Source: Apodospora peruviana (Eukaryota; Ascomycota; Sordariomycetes; Sordariales; Lasiosphaeriaceae). From it: a stretch of 64,000 bases of DNA. A model generated the notes under the pieces. That model was given only the letters and a program-made list of their open reading frames with translations. It did not search any database and was not told where the DNA came from. The stretch is from the NCBI GenBank assembly GCA_033439685.1, contig JAUEDM010000007.1, positions 3,028,501 to 3,092,500 on the forward strand. Reading direction: 5' to 3'. This document shows, one piece after another, positions 54,027-64,000 of the stretch; position 1 is the first letter of the stretch; each line of letters opens with the position of its first letter. A program made the translations under genes and the position numbers.

Positions 54027-55326
54027 CGCGCTAGCTGATGCTCGTGTCTTTATTTTTTTTCTCTTTACAACTTGCTGTCAACTGCTTGTATGCTTTATCG
54101 CGACTGAGTTAGTAATGTTTCAGGTCGCTCTGAAGATCTCTCAGTCATTTCGGGCTAGCTTTACCTGTATATATATTCAGCACGCTCTATCCCTTCCGCG
54201 TCCATGTCGAATCGGCAGTCCATCTGCCGAGAAATGGAGCGAAGCCCAAAAGGGATGGGAGCGTGATTAATGTGGGCTGCTTCCACGCCGTACTGCATTT
54301 CAGTACATATCCAGCAGTCGGTGATAATTTTTTTGGTCAGAACATGCATCGTAGCCGTCCCTGTCTCGGACTTCATTTTCGGACCGGTCTGCACTTTTGC
54401 GTTTCCCACCACGCCGCAGTCGTTATGCAGGTCGTCACCAGCGACCATCACTCCACCCCACAGGTAGGCCGCTGACGCCCTGCAGGCTCAGTTGCTTTCG
54501 GCCCAACCGGAAGAACTGCGTCCAGGAGCGAAATCGAGCTGCCGAAGCGCAGCAAGAAGACAGCGCCGACGCCCTCGAGCTCCAGGTCGTACAGCTGCCC
54601 AGTCTCCCGGCTCTCCTCACGGCGTTGCCGAAAGGATGAGACAGACCTTGGTGACTGCTGGCGGTAGTGGCAGGGGTGAGCGCAGCGACCTCTGGCACGT
54701 GCGAGGGACGGTGGTCATCTCAGAAGATCTTGTTTATTTCCTTTGTAAAGCCTTCAGAGCATCCAACTCCTTCGGGTCGGTGCCGCTCCCGGGGCGTCCG
54801 CATGCAAGAATGATGAGCCTTGCGCCATATATTCATGTCGTGGATGAACGCTCCTGAGAGCGAGCGTGGACGCACTCTTTCGAGCGCAGTATGATACGGT
54901 ACAACTGTGTGGGCAGAGGCTGCTCAGTCTCCCCGGCACGGGCGAAATAAAAGGCATTAACGGGCCATAAAAGATGGATCAACGCCGTAGACGCAGCCGA
55001 ATGACGGGTCCTTCCGGAAGCACCCAAGACCGTTTGGCAGATAACAAACACCCTTGGCTGTTAGTTAATTGAATGGGCTTGCTCCATCATTTGGGGATAC
55101 GACCGGATATTGTGGCAGCGATGGTTATGTGCACGAGTGTTGTATAGGTCACTAGAAACGAAATAATGTGAGACTTCCAACGCGCCTTAAGATGCCGCAA
55201 ACCCCTCTACTCAAAGAAAATATACGTGTTCCAGGGTGAAGTTTCCGTGGTCTATCTTGGTACGTATCTCAAAGGAATCATACAATGCCGCACGACAAGA
55301 CACTCCATCCGCCAAGGGCTAGAGGA
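54027..55326. other. NRPS promoter region and unassigned sequence
   Basis: Contains a T-rich stretch just upstream of the NRPS start (54047-54070). No upstream adenylation-domain sequence is found. Overlapping plus-strand frames at 54397-54857 are GC-rich and may be a shuffled coding remnant, but no family is recognised. Confidence 0.4.
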
Positions 55327-56142
55327 CTAGAGCTTCGGCCTATTCAACGGTCCGATCATCTCCTTCAGCTGATCGTCCATGGTCCACTTTGCGGGTCTGG
55401 TCTCCGCCACCAGACCTGCAGCTCCTCCTCGGCCTTGCGCCAGCGGTCCATCTCGGGCCCGATCCAGGCGGCGGCCTGCTCGGCGCAGACTCGTGGCTGC
55501 TCCATGGCGACGAGGTGGCAGACGCCCCTTGAGGACGTACTGGGCGACCCTGCCGGCCTTGGCGCCGCCGCTGCCGCCAAGGCTGACGCCGGTGGCCTCC
55601 ATTTTCTGGCGGCGCATGGGCTCCGTGCTGACATAGCTTGTGCCGCCAAAGACCCACAGTACGCCGGGCCTGAGCTCGGGCAGGCGGTTGAAGGTGCGGG
55701 CGCTCTCGGGCTGATAGAACGGGTAGTCAGGCACCTCGACAAGCTCGTCCTGTTCGATGTCGCACAGCCGCTCGGGGTCGAAGACGAGCCGGCCTGTGTC
55801 CGGGTCGAGGCGCTGAGCGCGCAGCCGCATGCAGGTGAAGACCTCCTGGTGCTTTGTGCTGGCGAGCGTGACCGACCCCTTGGGTGTGTCCGGATAAAGG
55901 GCGGTTGGGCAGTCGCAGAGGCCGTAGCAGACCGAGGCGTCAAGCACACGGGGGTCCCAGGCACGGTAGAAGGGGGTGCGGTGGAACGAGGCCTCGGCGT
56001 CGGCGCGCGACGGCCAGAGGTCGCGGCGGGCGGCCGAGGCGGTCATGAACCTGCCGCCGCCGACGCGGGGGTCGCTGGGGGGAAGTTCGCGATGACGGGT
56101 TCCAGCACTCTGGGCTCCCGTTCCTTTTACAGCCGACTGCAC
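55327..56142 (-). pseudogene. C-terminal half of a toxin-biosynthesis-type alpha/beta hydrolase, disrupted
   Basis: The minus strand encodes RRDLWPSRADAEASF, FYRAWDPRVLD and TKHQEVFTCMR, then YPFYQPESARTFNRLPELRPGVLWVFGG, the wording of the C-terminal half of fungal peroxisomal serine hydrolases often named toxin biosynthesis protein (AKT2-like). There is no ATG; the frame opens at a GTG. The expected HLVAMEQ motif with the catalytic His lies in a different frame (about 55500-55535), so a frameshift precedes it, and a second one seems to return to the first frame before the end. The original frame ends in PKL, which would suit a peroxisomal PTS1 signal. The nucleophile half is absent upstream. 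In this state it should not give an active enzyme. Confidence 0.7.
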
Positions 56143-56218
56143 AAACTTGGGACGACCTCACTTACACCCCCTTTTTCTGTTGGTTGCTTTTTCCTGTGTT
56201 CCGGCCTGTGAATCGCAG

Positions 56219-56757
56219 ATGTCGCCAACTCCTGAAAACATGGCGTCGGTATTCGATATCAAGGAGCATCTGTTCGAGGCGCAGCACATCCGGGAGTATC
56301 CTCCCGCTACCGCCCACTCACAGGAAGAGGTCCCTGCAGGTCTCTGAAGCAGTATATTCCGAAGAGCAATCCGAATCCACGGCCTGCCGATGTCACCATC
56401 ATTGGTGGCCACGCAAACGGCTTCCCTAGGGCAAGTTCTGCCTCAAATCCTTGGCTAAGTCATCGCACTGAACTGACACCAAGCCATCTCCAGGAGCTGT
56501 ACGAGCCCCTATGGGAGGACCTTGTGGCCCAGTCGAGCAAGCATGGCTTCATGATCCGCGCTATCTGGATCACGGATATAGCTTGGCAGGGAAAGAGCGG
56601 CATCATCAACTAGAATAGACTCGGCAACGACCGTAAGAGGAACTGCCTTTCCCACTCAGCATGCCCCCCTATGCTAACTCAAAAGCCCTCGGCAGCCTCC
56701 TGGCTCGACGCGTCACGTAACCTGCTGGTCATGGCGCCGACTGCATTCGACACCCCA
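56219..56757 (+). pseudogene. N-terminal half of the same kind of hydrolase, disrupted
   Basis: On the opposite strand, starting 77 bases from the C-terminal half, the sequence reads FDIKEHLFEAQHIREYPPATAHSQEEV. After a frame break near 56335 it reads YIPKSNPNPRPADVTIIGGHANGFP. A probable intron (about 56431-56493) is followed by ELYEPLWEDLVAQSSKHGF and IRAIWITDIAWQGKSG. A TAG near 56611 replaces a residue usually Glu. A second intron leads to SWLDASRNLL, and the reading ends at a minisatellite. This is the N-terminal half of the toxin-biosynthesis-type hydrolase family. The GxSxG nucleophile region that should come next is missing. It is a dead fragment. Confidence 0.7.
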
Positions 56758-56905
56758 AAGTCCGACTACTCCAGAGTCCGACTACTCCAGAGTCCGACCA
56801 CTCCAGAGTCCGACCACCCAAGAGTCCGACCATCCAGAGTCCGACCACCCCAAAGTCCGACCGCCCGAGTCCGACCACCCCAGAGTCCGACCATCCCTGA
56901 ACAGC
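56752..56905. repeat. Minisatellite, ~15-bp unit, about ten copies
   Basis: Units of the form AGTCCGACCACCCCAG / AGTCCGACTACTCC repeat with small changes and length variation. The array starts exactly where the hydrolase N-terminal half stops being recognisable. Confidence 0.9.
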
Positions 56906-58363
56906 TTCACCGCTATCTTCCCCACCACCTTTGATCTCGCGTTTCTCAAAATGGATTTCTGAACTATCCGTTTGCTGTTTTGGAAAACCAGAATTACATT
57001 GCCTAAATACATAGAAAATAAAATGGTTTAGGCCTTCAATTATATCCATTGAAGGTGGTTAATTCGGCGTGTCGTTAGGCATGTTAAATATATTAATTTT
57101 TAATCTAATATCTAAATTTAGATACTTACTGTTAATTTCTAGCCTTTGAATGCTCTGTAAATGCCCTGAATTACAGGACACACACACTGAACTACAGGCA
57201 CGTACTCTGTGCCTTGCAAGGTAAAAGCCTCTAGAGCTACAGAGCCCAGCGTGCCCCTGTCAAGCTTCGAAGGCTCTAGAATACAGGGCGTTCAACACCC
57301 CTTAAACCATTCAGGGGCTATAAACCCTACTGAATCTTCTAGAGCTACAAGCTACGTAATCACAGATTACGTGGCAGAATCACCTAGAACTATACTATTC
57401 CAGTTTTGTATTCGTTGAATAAAAGGCTTGAGAAGCCTACACAGTCTATAATAGGCCCTCTTCTCTCTTGTACTTAGTATTCCTGAAGCAAGTAAGCAAT
57501 AAGCAAGTAAGCAACAAGAAAGAAAGCATCTTCATTTTTCTTTCAAGCAGTCACAACCCAGTGAATTGCAACTTACTAAGCTCTGCAATCCACCTATTTA
57601 CAGTGCACAGTTCACTGTAACTGCCCTTCTTTGGCCCTGTACTACAGGCCTTCCTTTTCCTTCCCTCAGCACCTTACCAAGCTCTGCTGTTATACCTCTT
57701 ACACGCAACGTAATAGGCCAGCCTTGGACCAGTACCACCCTACTTCCGCTGTACTTACAGCCCTGTATTACAGGCCTGTAAAATCCCACGTAGCAACAAA
57801 AGCTAATCTAAGAAAGGCTGAAAACCTAATTTACAGATTATCAAATGTAGTAGAAATAACCGATTTTAGCGATATTGGTAGCATTATTATTATAACCTAA
57901 ATTACCCACCCGCCAGCCATTGGTCGTATTGTAGCTAAGAGACTGGTAGATGCAGATACGCAAAGCCGCAGGCCGACCCAGCTTCGAGTTTAACATCTCC
58001 TTCGGGATTTGCCTTGGAGTCCGCCGCTCCTGGCTGGACCGCTGTATCTCTCTCCAGCTTTGGTGCTACTGGTGTTGCTTCCGTCCGGCCCATCTGCCCC
58101 TGGGACGATAAGACCAGACGGATCGCCCCAGGCCGGGATTAGGCCAGTGTCACTCCGGAAGAATTCAAATAGGTCGTACCAGCCGAGGGTTGGGATGGAA
58201 CCGATTGTCTTTACGTTCCGTCAACAGTTGTGACTCCATCTATTGCACGCCTCAAAGAGAAAGAGATCAAGACAAGACAACGACCACATAAGTTGGTCTG
58301 CAAATACCCTGTTTTCAACATCAAAAAGCCCCTGACCGGCCCAGACCAAAGCACAGAGCTGTC
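56906..58363. other. AT-rich transposon-like remnant and P450 promoter
   Basis: 56990-57130 and 57780-57905 are strongly AT-rich. Between them lie repeated words (TCTAGAGCTACA twice, many CTACAG/TTACAG) and an AATAAA followed by a pyrimidine-rich stretch (57417-57475). The block looks like a decayed LTR-type element, perhaps a solo LTR, but I could not define both ends or a target duplication. The last few hundred bases before 58364 should include the P450 promoter. Confidence 0.35.
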
Positions 58364-60424
58364 ATGGCTAGCTCCGTCCAACTCGACTTGGTCTGGCTCC
58401 GAATCCAGATTCTGGGGTGCCTGAACACATCCAAGATTTGCCAATCCACCGTCGCCCTGGCTCTGCTGGCATTGATCCTCGTTCCTGTCATAGCGAGCTT
58501 CCTCTTCCGAGACAAAGGTAGCGGAGTCCCCGTCGTCAACCCGCTGAGGCTCTTCCAGCTTGAAACACAAAAAAGGGTAGAATTTATTCGGGATGGCATT
58601 GACCTGCTGCGCGTGGGCAGGCGGCGCTTCCCGGGTAAGCCCTTTTTGCTTTTGACCAACCTTGGCTCCATTACCATATTGCCTCCTGGCCGAGCGAAAG
58701 AGGTCAAGAGTCTGCCGGAAGCGCTCAGTTATCGAAAAAAGTTCAACGACGTACGCAAACCCTTCTTCAGAAACCAAACTTCTAAAAACGGATGACCCTA
58801 GCAAACAAGCCCACCGGGGATATTTGATCAGGGCTGACGCTTGTGTCTTATTACAGCTTTTCCCGTTTTTTTATCCCGCTGGCTTTGGCCCTTTGGCTAT
58901 AATAGACCACCCGAGCGAACTTTTGCAGAAGGTGGTCACAAAGCACTTGACAAAACGTCTAAGTAAGCCATAAATATCCGCAATAGCCCCAAAGACAAGC
59001 CATCATAGGCTCGGATAGCTGGGGACGGAGTTGACCTGAACTGGGTTTATTTTTTTGGCAGATACCGTCACCGGGGCGCTTGCAGTAGAATCGTCATTCG
59101 CGGCTTCGAAGGCCCTTGGAGAGCAGACCGGTAAGCAGCCTGCCCTTCGGGCGTATGCATTCTTCCGAAACTACGTGCCAACTAACACTCTGTATACGAA
59201 GACTGGTTCGAGGTTCCTGTCTACCAGACCATCCTCGACATGGTTGCCCGAGTGTCGTCGCGCGTCTTTCTCGGATCAGAGCTCTGTCGTGACGAAAACT
59301 GGCTGGACCTGACCAAGAACTTCACCGTGGCCATGCATCGGGGCGAACTGACCCTGCGTCTTTTCCCACGCCTCGTACGCCCCTTTGTCTACCTCCTCGA
59401 CGGGAGCTGCAGAAAATCCAGGCAGGCTTACTACCGGGCGTACAAGATCGTCGAGCCCCTCCTCACACAGAGGCGCAAGGAGCGGCAGGATCGTGCCGCC
59501 AGGGCCGAGGGGGTCGCGTACAATGATGCCATCGAATGGGCCGAGATGGAAGCCGCAGGCGCCTCGTACGACGCCACCGATTTGCAACTCATACTTTCCT
59601 TTGCCGGCATCCACACGACGTCAGATCTGCTTTCAACAACAATGCTGCAATTAGCAGCAGATCCGGAAAATATTAGAACGTTGAGGCGAGAGATGATGGA
59701 AGTATTGCCGGCGAAGGGGTGGAAAAAAACGTCGTTGACTCAGCTGAAACTCCTCGATAGCGCCATTAAAGAAGCCCAAAGGGTGAAGCCTGTACAGATG
59801 AGTAAGTCCCACAAAACCGTGGAGCCCGACCATACACTACAGACCAATTTTCACGGCGTTAAGTAGCCGTTTCAATTTTCCACGGCGGCGCATGTGGTCC
59901 ACAAGCCGCTAAAAGAGGAGGGTGGAAGCGCGTCCTTCCCGTTCACACGGCGCTAACCAGGTGGGAAACTAGTAACTATGTTACGCAAAGCGACGGCGGA
60001 CACCGAGCTGGAGGGCGGCATTGTTATCCGCAAAGGCGACCTGGTGTCCGTGGATTCCAGCGACTTCCACAACCCGGCGCTGTACAAAAACCCCGAGGCC
60101 TACAATATGCACCGGTTCGCCGATATGCGCAGCCAGCCGGGCGGCGAACACAGAGCCCAGCTCGTCTCGACTGTGCCGGAACACCTGGCATTCGGGTACG
60201 GCAAAAACGCGTGCCCGGGCCGGTTTTTCGCCGCCAATGAAATCAAGATGGCGCTCTGTCACCTGCTGATGAAGTACGACTGGGAGCTCGCACCCGGCAC
60301 GACGCTGGAACCCGTGTGGTTCGGCACCGACCCGATCGTGAACCCGCAGGCCAAGCTGCTGTGCCGGCGGAGGAAGGAGGAGTTCGACCTGGACGCGCTC
60401 GAGGCGGACGATGGCATCGAGTAG
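58364..60424 (+). CDS. Cytochrome P450 monooxygenase, 5 exons
   Basis: Exons 58364-58750, 58857-58962, 59062-59130, 59202-59801 and 59973-60424 join in phase to 537 residues. An N-terminal hydrophobic helix (about residues 30-48) anchors the protein in the ER membrane. The proline-rich hinge is weak. VARVSSRVFLGSELC follows exon junction 4. The oxygen-binding I-helix shows FAGIHTTSD; the K-helix has EAQR (ExxR) and the heme loop is FGYGKNACPGRFFA with the axial Cys. Layout matches fungal secondary-metabolism P450s of the kind that oxidise terpenes, alkaloids or peptides. Its place near the NRPS suggests it modifies the NRPS product or a precursor; the reaction is unknown. The acceptor of exon 5 has an alternative 12 bases upstream that also keeps frame. 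Confidence 0.92.
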
Positions 60425-61273
60425 CACACTGGATTTCAGCATGACGTGTTGGAAATGCACCCTCTGCTCATTCCTTACTATACAATGACTTTATTTGATC
60501 CGGTCGTCTTGCTGGACGCGGAAACGGTCGAGGCCAAGCACATTAGGCACTGATTACGACCCGGCTGTCTTTTTCAGCGGGCTTTGGACGTGCGCTGCCA
60601 CTCGCTTGTTAGCGAGGAAGTTTTTGAGCTGATTCAATTATCCATCTGTAGGAGAGAGCAAACCGATGTGCATCTCGAACAAAGGCCAGTAGCTGCCTTT
60701 GATTAGCACACCCCTACATCTCTGTTAGTATAGTTTTCTAGCAGTAGTAATTTAAACGTACGAGTAAGACTTCAAGTTGTCTTATGGCAATGATACCCTC
60801 CGACATTGCTCGGAGTAAACTGAGAGCTTTGAGCCAGTAAAGGTACTTCTGCTCAAGGAAGGTCTGGACCGTATCCAGTATATTGCGTTGCGGCGTGTCT
60901 TTATTGGATATCGAAGCGCAGAGATGGTCAACCTAGAAGACGCACGAGTACCGTACTATGGCAAGTGGGTCTGGAGATGGCGTTTGAACCTCGTCGATTG
61001 GGAATACATCCTCTTTGGTAAGTCCCTGTACCACGAGGGCTACCCAGAGGAACGTGCCGTTTGCCTTGTCGCGCAAAATATCCCGTACTCAATCTTTTAG
61101 TAGGGCTCCGTCTTCTAACGGCGTATCGTCCTGAAGCGGTGCGAGGGCCACCCACCGGTGGTTCCGTAAACATATGCGATTTATTTGAAAAACTGAAATT
61201 CACACAATAAACATAGAAAGATACCTTAACCCATCAGACCATAGTACGATAATCCTTGAACTCGCATGAACCC
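60425..61273. other. Convergent intergenic region
   Basis: It lies between the ends of the P450 and aminotransferase genes. An open frame at 60888-61100 is Trp/Tyr-rich but has no motif and I leave it out. Confidence 0.4.
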
Positions 61274-63255
61274 TTATTTAGTGGCAGCAAATGCATGCTC
61301 AACTAGCAACGCAATTCGCCTGCAAGCCTCGTCGGCCTCTTCCTCCGTGACAAGGCTGAAACTCGCCCGAATATAGCACGTCTTGCTCCGGCTCGGCATG
61401 AAAGCCACTCCCGGGACGGCTATAACCCCGGCCGCAACGGCATGCTGGCTGATGACCTGGAAGCTATCCTGTCGACCATCGCCGGGCGGCAGTGAGAGGT
61501 TAATCCACAGAAACATGCCCGCGGTGGGAACCTCCCATGTTGCCTTGGTCTTGAGATGACGTTCGGCAGCAGCCACAAACACGTCGCGCTTGCGCCGGTA
61601 GAACTCGGACGTTGTGGAGGCGTGCGTGAGGAAACCCGCATGGCCCCAGTGTCGGAGGAGTGCGAGCGCAAGAACCTGCGAGGTTGACGCAGTCTGCAGA
61701 CTGAAAAGGGTAAATTTAGTTATTAAATCAGTTTTGTACACAAACCCGCAAGCGCGATATTTCCTGTGGCTGATTGACGTACTTGGTATTGCTCGTAATC
61801 ATATTCACCTTTTGGAGGATCACGGGAGACGCGGTCAGGACCCCGATACGCAGGCCGGCGCTGACAATCTTGCTCAGGGAATCAAATCGCAGCACACGGC
61901 CCGTCTCGCCGTTGATATGTGGCTCGAGGGACAGATAGCTGGGAGCCTTTGTCTCAGGGTCTTGGAAATCCAAAAAGTAGTACGCATCATCCTCGAAGAT
62001 GAGAAAGTCGTACTTTTTGGCGAGACGGAGGCTAATTTATCATAAAGACATCATATTGTAGTTAGTTAATAAACCAGGCACTTGAGAGCTCCCAAACGAG
62101 TGAGTGCCCGTTGTCACACTTACATGTCAATTTTACGCTCCTTCGTGCATGACCTCCCCGTTGGGTTGGAACCTGTCGGAACGGTATATAGCACCCGAGG
62201 GCGAGACTTGTCGGCTGGCCATGTCGCGAGGGCACGCTCAACCTCCTGCGGGTTTAGACCCTCAGCATCGGAGAAAAGCTCTAATCAGTCGAATTAGTAT
62301 ATCCACGGCGGAGCCCTCCCATGTCGTTTCTTGGCTATATACTAACCGACGAGGTCATGACCGTCTGCATAAAGGAATCCGAGAGTGCCCCTGAAAATTT
62401 CACTTACACATTAGTTATCAATTCAAGTTGCAAGTTAGTATCTTTGTTTCAGTAGAGAACTGAATGTGCTTACGAATATGCTGGCCTGTGACAGAAATGG
62501 CACATAGTTAGTTGCACGAACGACACCTTGCAGGAGCCGGATGTGGGATTGTGTAGACTAATAGGTAAGGTATACAGACGTATCAATAAGAACAGAGTCG
62601 CCCGGATCCGTAAACACCTGAAAGGCCTTGTACAAAAGGTCCTGGCTACCACTCCCGATGGCACAGTCCCATGATGCGTCGGGATGACCTGGGTTATGCA
62701 GCTTCACCTGGAATCTTTCAAACCACTGAATAGAACAGTCAGTGATTATCCATGGACTGTATCTCATCTAGTTAGGAGGGTCAGTCTGAGTAAGTCTTCC
62801 TTACCTTCCGCAGGTCTGGAAGACCGCCCGGTAACAGGGCATATTGGAATGCATCGCGTATGTCTGTCTCGCTCAGCTCCAGTCGTTCATCGGATCCTTT
62901 GAGGGTGATTGATAGGCCCGAGAATGGAAAACATTCTGGGTTAGGTTTCCCTGAAAGTGAAAAAATGGAGTTAAGTAGTGAATAGCAGGATGGCGAGATA
63001 ATGATTGGCGTTGTGAGGAGATTTCATCAACTTACCAACAATCAGTGAGATTACGCCCGGCGCGGATTCTAAGGGTAGGAGACTTTGAACTGCCATATTA
63101 ACCGTCAGTATCGAAACAGGCATATGAGTTGAGAAAGAAAGGAAATGTGAAATATTACTGCCAGGTGGTTTCCATTTTTGCACACGCTGTGAGAGTAACG
63201 GCGTAGGGTTATAATGAGATAGCCCATTGCTTGGTAGCCCGCCGTTGGTGGCCAT
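61274..63255 (-). CDS. Aro8-like PLP-dependent aminotransferase, 9 exons
   Basis: Exons 63159-63255, 63036-63089, 62805-62950, 62580-62725, 62474-62485, 62347-62390, 62124-62280, 61783-62031 and 61274-61700 join to 443 residues. Exon 5 is only 12 bases; including it (with a GTCTGT donor before it) restores the family motif ID-TPAYS-GTLGFL. Other landmarks: GVISLIVGKPNPECFPF near the N-terminus, AIGSGSQDLLYKAF, TVPTGSNPTGR, FEDDAYYFL with the PLP-pairing Asp/Tyr region, and SLSKIVSAGLRIG carrying the Schiff-base Lys. This is the fold-type I family of aromatic/2-aminoadipate aminotransferases. It could provide or consume an aromatic amino/keto acid for the NRPS. No targeting peptide is obvious. 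Confidence 0.9.
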
Positions 63256-64000
63256 GGTGATAGTTGATATTATCTTCTGAGTACGAATTTTGGTGTGGGT
63301 GAGCAGGACCGGCCTGGACACGATATTAAAGATGTACCCTGCTGCTCTGTAATTGCTCTCTCGAGTGATCAGTCCTTCAGTTAGTTTGAAGTCTAATAAG
63401 CCTAGGATAACCACGCGTTTGTCCAACCTAGGTTTGTACTGTGCTTACCTATGTAGGTAGCTATCTACCTCCGGACCATCGGTTCCGACCGTGTGACCAA
63501 AACGTATCATCGATGCAGGTCTTTGAGCCAACAAACTGTAGAAGAACCATGGTACATTTTAGTCTGGGTGGACGGGTAGAACATAGGCTGCACTAACCGG
63601 GGTACTGGCACAGAATGATGCTGCAGGATCAAGAGCATGGACATACGTCCCGGAAGCTCCCGGAAGAATCTCCTTGTGGGGATCTTTTCATGTCCTGTCT
63701 ATCGTTTACTGAATAGGAAGCTGGATAAGGTGGCAATAAATAGTACCAAGAGAAGTAGGTAGTCATACTGTATACATGCAGTGACTTCACATTATTGTCT
63801 ATGACTCTGATTCCTGGTTCCCGACATCCCGGCCTTCATCTTACTCATTCCACAATTAGAATCCAGACTTGCGTTTTATCGGTGAGAGAAACCTAGGTCC
63901 CGTGGTGTATGTGTGTACTAGGTACCTGGTCTCTGCATGTAATTTGAACGGGGTGGGGTTGGAGGGGTGAAGGGCGTCAGGAAGTGTCTCAGCTCTATTG
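63256..64000. other. Aminotransferase promoter side, no other gene seen
   Basis: Contains repeated CCTAGG-type words (63428-63470 and 63890-63925). No coding frame is supported to the window end. Confidence 0.4.

Noticed and set aside
54397..54857. Overlapping GC-rich plus-strand frames upstream of the NRPS.
   Set aside because: I tested whether they could be a missing NRPS exon or a cluster enzyme; they are on the wrong strand for the NRPS and carry no A-, C- or T-domain motif.
60888..61100. Plus-strand open frame of 70 codons between P450 and aminotransferase.
   Set aside because: No motif or relation to terpene cyclases or other cluster enzymes could be seen; it lies in a convergent 3' region.
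1..64000. CRISPR arrays, bacterial operons, rRNA genes.
   Set aside because: None found; introns and gene families show a fungal nuclear genome.

Overview
The window is nuclear DNA from a filamentous ascomycete (Pezizomycotina). The genes carry short GT-AG introns of about 45-180 bases, with an occasional GC-AG intron. The families are typical of these fungi: a 2EXR protein, a DUF3112 seven-helix protein, a Mup1-type amino acid permease, an Ayg1-type hydrolase, ankyrin/CorA-like proteins, a TE-ended non-ribosomal peptide synthetase and fungal P450s. Splice sites were read by eye and chosen so that frame and family motifs continue. Nothing here was checked by a database search.

Layout. 1-8 kb: a short-chain dehydrogenase (1559-2649 +), an uncertain decayed membrane-protein locus, and a coiled-coil protein (5113-7383 -). 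9.1-12.35 kb: a hAT transposon with exact 8-bp target duplications, itself interrupted by a pogo/Fot1-type transposon with a TA duplication; both transposases are broken. 13-15 kb: two relics on the minus strand, one convincingly IBtk-like, one only possibly from complex I. 15-24.5 kb: a five-exon gene of unknown function with an in-frame TGA, an amino acid permease, an Ayg1-like hydrolase and a 2EXR protein. 25-30.3 kb: a long, heavily frameshifted ankyrin/CorA-like pseudogene. 31-43 kb: an SRPK-like kinase, a DUF3112 membrane protein, several small hypothetical genes, a lipocalin-like protein and a single-exon pseudokinase.

45-63.3 kb is a secondary-metabolite locus. It holds a 3,002-residue NRPS with order T-C-A-T-C-A(N-MT)-T-TE, two disrupted halves of a serine hydrolase of the kind annotated as toxin-biosynthesis protein, a five-exon cytochrome P450 and a nine-exon Aro8-like aminotransferase. 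A plausible working model is that the aminotransferase and P450 supply or tailor a building block and the NRPS condenses two residues, N-methylating the second, before thioesterase release. No transcription factor or transporter is visible beside them.

The most interesting signal lies inside the NRPS. Its first 27 codons are a collapsed remnant of a condensation domain joined to a carrier domain. Its thioesterase is joined right after the first motif of another condensation domain. Its two modules repeat with a 3,264-bp period and are nearly identical at the DNA level except in the substrate-pocket part of the adenylation domains. It looks like a synthetase cut down from a longer assembly line by recombination between its own repeats.
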